Shown here in pieces: positions 32,848 to 38,894 of a stretch of DNA of 38,894 nucleotides. Source of the stretch: Clostridium psychrophilum (GTDB lineage Bacteria; Bacillota; Clostridia; Clostridiales; Clostridiaceae); contig NZ_JAHLEC010000028.1 in assembly GCF_018861705.1 (NCBI RefSeq), positions 1-38,894 of the forward strand. Direction: 5' to 3'. The number at the start of each line of letters is the position of its first letter. Positions within the stretch are counted from its first letter, which is position 1. A program made the position numbers and the translations under genes. The notes beneath the pieces are model-generated. The model was not told the DNA's origin. It searched no databases and saw only the letters and a list, made by a program, of their open reading frames with translations.

Positions 32848-34197
32848 ATGCAGTTGTTAATTGAAAAACTTCACACTGAACTTGATGGATTTGATATTTA
32901 TTCTTTATTTAAGCAAAATCCAGATGTCATATTATTAGATAGTGCTAGAGATGAAGAAACCTTAGGGCGATATTCATTTATGGGCATTAATTGTTTTCTA
33001 ACATTCAAAAGTAAAAATGGTAAGTGCTACAAGGGAGGGAAAGAATATAAAGGGGATACTTTTATTGAGTTAAATAAAATTTTAAAAGAATACCCTATAG
33101 AGAATAATACTTATTTGCCATTTGTATCTGGGGGAATAGGATATTTTTCTTATGACTTGGCTAGAGAACTTGAACATTTACCCAATATAGCTAAGGAAGA
33201 TATAGATGTGCCTCACTGTTATTTTAACTTTTATGATAATATAATTATATTAGATAATTATAAAAATGATGCGTTCATATCGGCACTTGGAATACTTAAG
33301 CCTCAAGAAGACAGCATTTACGATATTAAGAGGCAAATTCAAAAGGGTAATAAGGTTACGTACGAAAAAGTTAAAAAAACAACAACAAAATTTACTTCGT
33401 GTTTTGAGAAAAATGATTATATAAATACGTTGTCAAAGGTGAGAACTTATATAAGAAGTGGGGATATATATATTACTAATTTATCTCAAAGGTATAGTTG
33501 CACCATAAGTCAAAGTGCATATGAAATATATAAAAATTTAAGAAATATAAATCCGGCTCCTTTTGCTGCTTTTATGAATTTCGAAGGTTTTAATATAATA
33601 TGTTCATCTCCAGAAAGATTTTTAAGAATAAAGGATAGAATGGTAGAAACTAGACCTATAAAGGGAACTATGCCAAGAGGAAAAGACGCGGCGGAGGATG
33701 TTGAAAATAAATACATATTAATAAATAGTGAAAAGGATAAAGCTGAACTTCTAAATGTGGTAGATTTAGAACGAAATGATTTAAGCAAAGTCTGCAAGCC
33801 TAATTCTGTTAAAGTAACAGAACTTTTTAAATTAGAGGAGTATAGTACAGTCTTTCATTTGGTATCTACAGTAATAGGTGAGTTAAAAGATAAGGTGGAA
33901 TCAATAGAATGTATTAAAGCGTGTTTCCCAGGAGGTTCAATAACAGGCACACCCAAAATACGTTCTATGGAAATTATTGAAGAATTAGAACCTATGCGAC
34001 GAAATATATATACTGGGTCCCTTGGATATTTAGGATTTGATGGAAATGTAGATTTGAATATTATTATTAGGACAATCTTAACGCAAAATGACAAAGCTTA
34101 TTTTAGTGTAGGCGGAGGAATAACTTGGGATTCTAAGGAAAAACTTGAATATGATGAAACTTTAGACAAGGCAAAGGCACTAATGAGGGTTTTATAA
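32848..34197 (+). CDS. pabB: Aminodeoxychorismate synthase component I
   Basis: A 449-aa chorismate-binding enzyme making 4-amino-4-deoxychorismate from chorismate and ammonia. The N-terminal half carries FVSGGIGYFSYDLAREL; the catalytic half carries SGDIYITNLSQRY, NPAPFAAFMNF (typical of PabB rather than TrpE), SSPERFL, TRPIKGTMPRG, DLERNDLSKV, FPGGSITGTPK and SVGGGITWDS. PIKGT includes the Lys that attacks chorismate C2 in PabB enzymes. AAGGAGA SD. Confidence 0.93.
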   Translation: MQLLIEKLHTELDGFDIYSLFKQNPDVILLDSARDEETLGRYSFMGINCFLTFKSKNGKCYKGGKEYKGDTFIELNKILKEYPIENNTYLPFVSGGIGYFSYDLARELEHLPNIAKEDIDVPHCYFNFYDNIIILDNYKNDAFISALGILKPQEDSIYDIKRQIQKGNKVTYEKVKKTTTKFTSCFEKNDYINTLSKVRTYIRSGDIYITNLSQRYSCTISQSAYEIYKNLRNINPAPFAAFMNFEGFNIICSSPERFLRIKDRMVETRPIKGTMPRGKDAAEDVENKYILINSEKDKAELLNVVDLERNDLSKVCKPNSVKVTELFKLEEYSTVFHLVSTVIGELKDKVESIECIKACFPGGSITGTPKIRSMEIIEELEPMRRNIYTGSLGYLGFDGNVDLNIIIRTILTQNDKAYFSVGGGITWDSKEKLEYDETLDKAKALMRVL

Positions 34198-34260
34198 ATA
34201 GGAGGTGGCAGCTTAAATAATGGTACGCTAAAGGGTAGTGGTGCCATATTTAGGGGCAAT

Positions 34261-35034
34261 ATGATATTAATAAACGATGACATAGAAGCAGACAAAATAT
34301 CTTTGGATAGTGGCTTTTTTTTCGGCAGAGGAGTGTTTGAGACTGTATTAATTAAAGAAAAACCAATATTTATTAAGGAACATATAAAGAGATTAAATAC
34401 TGGACTTAATACTTTGGGAGTAAACAAAATAATAACTGAAGAGGAAATATATACTGCTATAGCAAAGCTTAAGTGTAGAAATTGTGTGCTGAAAATTATG
34501 GTGTCTGAAAAAAATACTATATTTACAACAAGAGAAAATTCATATAAACATAGTGATTATGAGAAAGGATTTTCCCTAGGATTAAGTGATGTTAGGAGAA
34601 ATGCATATTCAAATTTGACTTATGTTAAATCATTTAATTACGTGGAAAATATAATTGAACATGAGAAAATTATTGCTAAAGGCTATAATGAAGCTTTATT
34701 TCTAAATACAGATGGGTTAATAAGCGAGGGGGCAGTAAGCAATATATTTTTTATAAAAAATAAAGTTATATTTACACCTAAAGTTAAATGTGGACTTTTA
34801 CCTGGTGTTGTGAGAGATTTTGTTATTAAAAATTCATCATCTATAGGGGTTAAGTGTCAAGAAGGGGAGTTTACTTACGATGAATTGTTAGAAGCTGATG
34901 ATGTATTTATAACTAATAGTATTATGGGCATAATGAAGGTGAGTAAAGTCGACAATGTGGCGTTTAAAGAAAGCCTAGTTGTATCTAAAATAAAGCGGTA
35001 TTATGATAGATACATTGAGAAAAATGAGAAATAG
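34261..35034 (+). CDS. pabC: Aminodeoxychorismate lyase
   Basis: A 257-aa PLP enzyme of fold type IV (D-amino acid aminotransferase/branched-chain group), which cleaves aminodeoxychorismate to para-aminobenzoate and pyruvate. FFFGRGVFETVLIKEKPIF is the usual start, YVENIIEHEKIIAKGYNEA contains the PLP-binding Lys region, LFLNTDGLISEGAVSNIFFI the family Glu motif, and CGLLPGVVRDF the phosphate-binding loop. The ATG has only AGGGG close by. A much stronger SD (AGGAGGT, 34200-34206) lies 55 bases upstream, before a 3-codon frame (ATG at 34220). The frame is open back to the pabB stop without another start codon. Confidence 0.88.
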   Translation: MILINDDIEADKISLDSGFFFGRGVFETVLIKEKPIFIKEHIKRLNTGLNTLGVNKIITEEEIYTAIAKLKCRNCVLKIMVSEKNTIFTTRENSYKHSDYEKGFSLGLSDVRRNAYSNLTYVKSFNYVENIIEHEKIIAKGYNEALFLNTDGLISEGAVSNIFFIKNKVIFTPKVKCGLLPGVVRDFVIKNSSSIGVKCQEGEFTYDELLEADDVFITNSIMGIMKVSKVDNVAFKESLVVSKIKRYYDRYIEKNEK

Positions 35035-35557
35035 CGACTACTCTAAAGAGGTGGGAATCATAAATACTAACTTAATGGATGATAAAATAAATTATATTGT
35101 AGAAAATCATAGTTTTAGGTATAATTTAGAGAAAATAGTAGGTCTTGAAAAAAACAGACAATATTGCAAACACAATATGCAGCACTTTCTAGATGTGGCA
35201 CGCCTTATGTACATAATAAGTTTAGAAAATGATTTTAATATACCAAAACACATAATTTATACAACGGCACTTTTACATGACATAGGTCGTGGAGAACAAT
35301 ATGAAAATGGGACTGCTCATAATATTGCTAGTGTGAATATATCTAAAAAGATACTACAAGAATGTGAATATGGTGATGTGGAAATAGATGAAATCCTAAA
35401 TGCTATTGGAAATCATAGAGACAATATTGGAAAATGCACTAGGTTATGTGATTTATTATATAAGTGTGATAAGCTTTCGAGAAATTGTGCTAAGTGCATG
35501 GCAAGGGCTGGTTGCAAATGGCCGCAAGAAAAGAGAAATATGAAGATAATATACTAG
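35024..35557 (+). CDS. HD-domain hydrolase in the folate operon
   Basis: A protein of 160 to 184 aa depending on the start (ATG at 35003, 35024 or 35075). The first two overlap the end of pabC, suggesting coupling; the last gives the usual family length. HNMQHFLDVARLMYII and TALLHDIGRG carry the H...HD metal motif, followed by GNHRDN and a Cys-rich tail, CTRLCDLLYKCDKLSRNCAKC then CKW. HD proteins hydrolyse phosphate esters or nucleotides. This one lies between pabC and folP, and the pathway needs a phosphatase between FolE and FolB, so that role is attractive. The specific reaction is inference. Confidence 0.8.
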   Translation: MRNSDYSKEVGIINTNLMDDKINYIVENHSFRYNLEKIVGLEKNRQYCKHNMQHFLDVARLMYIISLENDFNIPKHIIYTTALLHDIGRGEQYENGTAHNIASVNISKKILQECEYGDVEIDEILNAIGNHRDNIGKCTRLCDLLYKCDKLSRNCAKCMARAGCKWPQEKRNMKIIY

Positions 35558-35573
35558 AAATACAATTTATAAT

Positions 35574-35629
35574 TCATAGTATATGAGCACTCATAGAATA
35601 TGAGACACTCATAGTATATGAGAATTTTT
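35574..35629 (+). promoter_or_regulatory. Three palindromic repeats before folP
   Basis: TCATAGTATATGAG occurs at 35574-35587 and 35609-35622, with a one-base variant (TCATAGAATATGAG) at 35591-35604, so the spacing is 17-18 bases. Each is an inverted repeat (CTCATA...TATGAG). The last is followed by AATTTTTT and then the folP SD, so it has the form of a terminator. It could attenuate folP-folBK or bind a regulator. Confidence 0.55.
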
Positions 35630-35642
35630 TAGGAGGAAAGAT

Positions 35643-36449
35643 ATGAAAATAGGAAATCAAGATTTTGAAATAGGTAAAAGGACTTATATAATGGGAATAT
35701 TAAATGTTACTCCTGATTCTTTTTCAGATGGTGGAAAATTTAATGATACTGCATCAGCGATAAAGCATGCAAAGATAATGGTTAAACAGGGAGCTGATAT
35801 AATTGATATCGGTGGAGAATCTACAAGACCAGGACATGATCATGTTAGTGAAGAAGAAGAGATAAAGAGAATAATACCTATCATAAAGGCTTTAAAAAAG
35901 GAACTGGATATTCCTATTTCTGTCGATACATATAAAGGAAGGGTTGCAGAACTTGCTGTTAAAGTAGGAGCAGACATGATTAATGACGTATGGGGGTTTA
36001 AAAAGGAGCCCAATATGGCACTAGTTGCGGCTAAATATAATGTTCCTTGTTGTTTAATGCATAACAGAGATAATAAGAATTATAATAATTTAATTCCAGA
36101 TGTATTAAAAGATTTGGAAGAAAGTATAACAATTGCACTAAATGCAGGTGTAAAAAAACAAAATATTATGATAGATCCAGGTATTGGTTTTGCAAAAAGT
36201 TACGAGGATAATTTGAAAACTATGAATAACTTAGAAAAGTTAAATAGTTTAGGCTACCCTGTACTTCTGGGTACCTCAAGAAAATCTATGCTAGGAATTG
36301 CACAAGATTTACCTACTAGTGAAAGGCTGGAGGGGACACTCGCAACAACAGCTATAGGGATAATGAAGGGCTGTGAATTTATAAGGGTGCATGATATAAA
36401 AGAAAATAAAAGAGTTTGCGTTATAACAGATGCTATATTTAGAGGCTAA
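35643..36449 (+). CDS. folP: Dihydropteroate synthase
   Basis: A 268-aa TIM-barrel enzyme joining para-aminobenzoate to 6-hydroxymethyl-dihydropterin pyrophosphate; the target of sulfonamides. Motifs are MGILNVTPDSFSDGG, GADIIDIGGESTRPG, IPISVDTYKG, MINDVWGF, CLMHNR, IMIDPGIGFAKS, LLGTSRKSML and RVHDIKEN. The length is normal. AGGAGG SD directly after the repeat array. Confidence 0.97.
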   Translation: MKIGNQDFEIGKRTYIMGILNVTPDSFSDGGKFNDTASAIKHAKIMVKQGADIIDIGGESTRPGHDHVSEEEEIKRIIPIIKALKKELDIPISVDTYKGRVAELAVKVGADMINDVWGFKKEPNMALVAAKYNVPCCLMHNRDNKNYNNLIPDVLKDLEESITIALNAGVKKQNIMIDPGIGFAKSYEDNLKTMNNLEKLNSLGYPVLLGTSRKSMLGIAQDLPTSERLEGTLATTAIGIMKGCEFIRVHDIKENKRVCVITDAIFRG

Positions 36450-36494
36450 ATAAATGCTCTTATATATAAAAAATCATTAAAAGGAGGGAATACT

Positions 36495-37310
36495 ATGGAT
36501 AAAATGTATATAAAAGATCTAGAAATTTACGCCAACCATGGTGTCTTTCAAGAGGAAAAAACTTTAGGACAACGTTTCTTGATTTCTTTAGAACTATCCA
36601 TTAATTTAAGAGAAGCAGGGACCACTGATGACATAACGAAAACAGTCCATTATGGTGATCTTTGCAACCTTGTAGAAAAAGAGTTTAAGAAGGAAAGTTA
36701 TGATTTATTAGAGAAAGCAACTGAAAAATTAGCGGAAATTATACTTTTAAAATATGATTTAGTTCAAAGAGCCAAGGTTACAATTAAAAAGCCTTGGGCA
36801 CCCATAGGAAAACCACTAAGATATGCAGCTGTTGAAATTGATAGAAGTTGGCATACCTCATATATTGGTGTAGGCGGTAACATGGGTGACAAACAAAAGA
36901 ATATAGAGATGGCTTTAGAGCTTATTAGTAATTCTTATCATACAAAAATAATTAAAAAATCAAAGTTGTATAAAACTAAGCCTGTAGGTTATCTAAATCA
37001 AGATGATTTCTTAAATGGTGCTATTGAAATAAAAACACTTTTATCTCCACTAGAACTTGTAAGATTCTTATTATCTATAGAAAAAGAATTAAAACGTGAA
37101 AGGGTTATAAGATGGGGACCTAGAACAGTAGACTTAGATGTGCTATTGTATGATGATGTGATTAGTTCAATAGACGAAATAATACTTCCTCATCCAAGAA
37201 TGCAGGAGAGAATGTTTGTATTAGAGCCACTTTGCGAAATAGCACCTTACATTATACATCCAATATTGAATAAAACTATAAGTCAAATGAAAAAGGAAAT
37301 AAAAGCATAA
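36495..37310 (+). CDS. folK: Bifunctional dihydroneopterin aldolase / HPPK (FolB-FolK fusion)
   Basis: A 271-aa fusion. Residues 1 to about 118 are dihydroneopterin aldolase (FolB): KDLEIYANHGVFQEEKTLGQ has the catalytic region, HYGDL and LLEKATEKLAE follow, with KPWAPIGKPL near its end. Residues about 124-271 are 6-hydroxymethyl-dihydropterin pyrophosphokinase (FolK): YIGVGGNMGDKQKNI, LYKTKPVG, DFLNGAIEI, RWGPRTVDLDVLLYDD (signature) and LPHPRMQERMFVLEPL. The fusion joins two successive steps before FolP and is common in clostridia. Last gene of the operon. Confidence 0.96.
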   Translation: MDKMYIKDLEIYANHGVFQEEKTLGQRFLISLELSINLREAGTTDDITKTVHYGDLCNLVEKEFKKESYDLLEKATEKLAEIILLKYDLVQRAKVTIKKPWAPIGKPLRYAAVEIDRSWHTSYIGVGGNMGDKQKNIEMALELISNSYHTKIIKKSKLYKTKPVGYLNQDDFLNGAIEIKTLLSPLELVRFLLSIEKELKRERVIRWGPRTVDLDVLLYDDVISSIDEIILPHPRMQERMFVLEPLCEIAPYIIHPILNKTISQMKKEIKA

Positions 37311-37335
37311 AATGCTTCTATTTCCTTTTTTTTAT
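37290..37335. terminator. Strong bidirectional terminator at the end of the folate operon
   Basis: AAAAAGGAAATA pairs with TATTTCCTTTTT, with an inner AAGCAT/ATGCTT stem. It contains the folB-folK stop codon and also faces the convergent minus-strand gene. Confidence 0.88.
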
Positions 37336-37349
37336 GAATATAAATATGC

Positions 37350-38582
37350 TTACATGAATTCACTAAGAAGTTTGTATGTTGAATTTAACTTGCTAAGCAG
37401 TGCTTCATTTAGGTCTAAGGTTTCAAGTTCAGTACCAGAAGGTAAAAGTCTATTTTTACAACCCATAAAATTACCACCAATAAAGGTAGCACTATAATGC
37501 CACTTTGAATTAATAGTAGCAAGTATTGGTAAAGTACCAGAAGAAAGAGCGGGAGCAATATAGGGCTTATAACCTGTAGATTGAACCTTTAAGTTTGCAG
37601 TTTTAGTGCTATAGGTTAAAGCATCTGAGAGCAATTCATTATAGTTTGTGATACTATCAGCGATGACAAGACCTTCACCATGTGGACCAAAAGCTCTACC
37701 CTCATTAACATAATGCTTCGTAGCATCTTGCTTAGAGGCATAATAACAGGCTCTAGCATGCATAACGCCTAAACCATATTCTCTAATTTGTTCTGGAGCT
37801 AAGCCATAAAAGTCTTTGTTCCCATCACTATCTTTATTACTTTCTATAAATGCTTTTTTGCAAAGCAAGTCAACTGGATCAGATACTATAGCCAATATAC
37901 CTTTAAACTTATTTGTACGTGCAAGTGTAGCGTAGTATCCCATAATTTTAGCATTGCCTTCAAATTGTGCTAAGTGAACATCAACGGTTTCTTTCCCTAC
38001 AACAGACACACAAAATACAAGCATATCACAGTCAAATATATCTTCTTTTTTTAAGGAGATGATATCTATCGGGTGTTCTTTCATGTCAGGTGAAAGAATT
38101 TGACCAAGTTCATAATTGTAGCGTTCAATTAGGTTTGGTTCTTTATCATAAAGGCCTAAGCTATCAATATTATTTACACCTAAAAGCTTTAAACCTGCAA
38201 GCAAAGTGCCACCAATATCCCCTAATCCTACAACATTTATTCTCCATTTAGTAGGTTTAATATATGTTAGTACATCTCGCCAGTTAGGATACAAAGTATT
38301 TAGTGATGTAACGCGATTATTGTCAATTGCGATTTTTATCCATTTGGGCACGCTTATATTAGAATTTTTAGGATTCACAAGCAAATTTAAATTTTCTTCT
38401 TTTAGAAAAAGAAAATTCTCATGTGAAACAGAAAAACTTCTACGTGAATATTCTGGACTAAGTTTATTAAGGGCATAAATCATGCCCTTATATTTTTCTG
38501 CTTCATGCTCAGAAATTGAGATCAGTTCATGATATTTTTCCTTTGATATTAATAGTTTTTTATCTAACGTATAGTAAAACAT
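37350..38582 (-). CDS. Divergent lactate/malate dehydrogenase-like protein
   Basis: A 410-aa protein, about 90 residues longer than usual lactate or malate dehydrogenases. Residues 1 to about 112 are an N-terminal extension with no recognisable domain. The Rossmann domain follows: INVVGLGDIGGTLLAGLKLLG is GxGxxG, LGLYDKEPNLIERYNYEL carries the acidic residue for NAD, and VSDPVDLLCKKAF matches the usual N-P-V-D motif with D for N. AFGPHGEGLVIADS takes the place of the catalytic GEHGDS loop and keeps a His. Substrate residues cannot be matched with confidence, so it may act on another 2-hydroxy acid. A GGGGG SD precedes the ATG. Confidence 0.78.
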   Translation of the reverse strand: MFYYTLDKKLLISKEKYHELISISEHEAEKYKGMIYALNKLSPEYSRRSFSVSHENFLFLKEENLNLLVNPKNSNISVPKWIKIAIDNNRVTSLNTLYPNWRDVLTYIKPTKWRINVVGLGDIGGTLLAGLKLLGVNNIDSLGLYDKEPNLIERYNYELGQILSPDMKEHPIDIISLKKEDIFDCDMLVFCVSVVGKETVDVHLAQFEGNAKIMGYYATLARTNKFKGILAIVSDPVDLLCKKAFIESNKDSDGNKDFYGLAPEQIREYGLGVMHARACYYASKQDATKHYVNEGRAFGPHGEGLVIADSITNYNELLSDALTYSTKTANLKVQSTGYKPYIAPALSSGTLPILATINSKWHYSATFIGGNFMGCKNRLLPSGTELETLDLNEALLSKLNSTYKLLSEFM

Positions 38583-38745
38583 ATTAAGTTACCCCCTTAA
38601 ATTTATTTTATTTAAACTTTTTATTCTATAATATATATTTTTGGTATGTAATATTTCTAAATTATGTATATTCTTCCTATAGTATTCTATATTATTAATA
38701 ATATACTTTCAGAGTCATTATAACTAGTCATAACACAGTTTATAT

Positions 38746-38782
38746 AAAAAAACAAATACCCTATTTAGGTATAAGGTATTTG
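38746..38782 (-). terminator. Minus-strand terminator near the right edge
   Basis: CAAATACC (38753-38760) and GGTATTTG (38775-38782) pair. Read on the minus strand, the stem is followed by a run of seven T, so it would stop transcription coming from beyond the right edge. No gene lies between it and the 410-aa gene. Confidence 0.6.
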
Positions 38783-38790
38783 CTATGATC

Positions 38791-38894
38791 GAATTGTGAT
38801 AATGTCCTATTATACCGAATTTGATTATGTCCCAAAAAGAATATAGTATAATAAAACCTCATGACTAAGAAATGAGGTGGACAAAATCAGAAAG
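38791..38894 (+). mobile_element. Probable left end of an insertion element (partial)
   Basis: GAATTGTGATAATGTCC (38791-38807) and GAATTTGATTATGTCC (38817-38832) are near-identical direct repeats 26 bases apart, as seen at the ends of some insertion sequences. A TATAAT box (38847-38852) follows. An open frame from ATG 38872 (MRWTKSE...) runs off the window. No transposase motif is visible yet, so the family is not assigned. Confidence 0.35.

Noticed and set aside
35574-35629. Possible CRISPR-like array
   Set aside because: Units are 14 bases, palindromic and separated by 3-4 bases, with no spacers and no cas genes.
37312-37497. 61-aa plus-strand frame after the folate operon
   Set aside because: It begins in a terminator and runs antisense to the dehydrogenase-like gene, with no SD.
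38206-38478. 90-aa plus-strand frame inside the dehydrogenase-like gene
   Set aside because: Antisense to the Rossmann domain coding region; no SD and no recognisable family.

Overview
The window looks like chromosome from a spore-forming, anaerobic, low-GC Clostridium (sensu stricto-like). The signs are very AT-rich intergenic DNA, strong Shine-Dalgarno (SD) sites, a SpoVB-type flippase, a Spo0E-like phosphatase, a flavodiiron protein, a clostridial phospholipase C-like protein and a nadABC operon. I saw no rRNA, tRNA or CRISPR array. The species cannot be fixed from sequence reading alone.

Region 1 (1 to about 8,250) is accessory DNA with long gaps, remnants and stand-alone hairpins. It holds a membrane/coiled-coil protein with two Ltp repeats (a family linked to phage superinfection exclusion), a serine recombinase behind res-like repeats, and two paralogous unknown proteins. 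These paralogs flank a membrane-anchored Mrr-like nuclease broken by one extra base in a C5 run, and an intact DUF4062 (TIR-like) protein. The tail of a UvrD/PcrA helicase and several very small genes follow. It reads as a worn defence or mobile island.

Region 2 (8,285-24,463) is mostly core. It carries an FtsA/PilM-like protein with beta-grasp repeats, an M20 amidohydrolase, an RluA pseudouridine synthase, two convergent MOP-superfamily flippases (one SpoVB-like), a membrane-anchored beta-propeller, a Zn-dependent phospholipase C-like protein, a small methyltransferase overlapping a B12-binding radical SAM gene, peptide deformylase, and the de novo NAD operon nadA-nadB-nadC. A 38-bp tandem duplication and an insertion-sequence (IS) 5' vestige lie between the radical SAM gene and def.

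Region 3 (24,464-32,025) starts with a palindromic MITE-like element of about 190 bp with 20-bp perfect terminal inverted repeats, then an RmlD-like reductase. Next is the flavodiiron gene fprA, whose promoter is flanked by two inverted Fur/PerR-like boxes. Directly after fprA is a compact, GC-rich, multi-stem RNA candidate ending in a terminator whose ascending strand can also pair with the RNA's 5' end. After it come an acidic unknown protein, a 58-aa Spo0E-like phosphatase, a 53-aa DUF896 protein, hprK, an M18 aminopeptidase and a PHP phosphoesterase.

Region 4 (32,245-37,310) is a para-aminobenzoate and folate operon: pabA-pabB-pabC-HD protein-folP-folB/folK fusion. The HD-domain hydrolase inside it is a candidate for a missing folate-pathway phosphatase step. 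A divergent lactate/malate dehydrogenase-like gene follows on the minus strand. The window ends in what looks like the left end of another insertion element.
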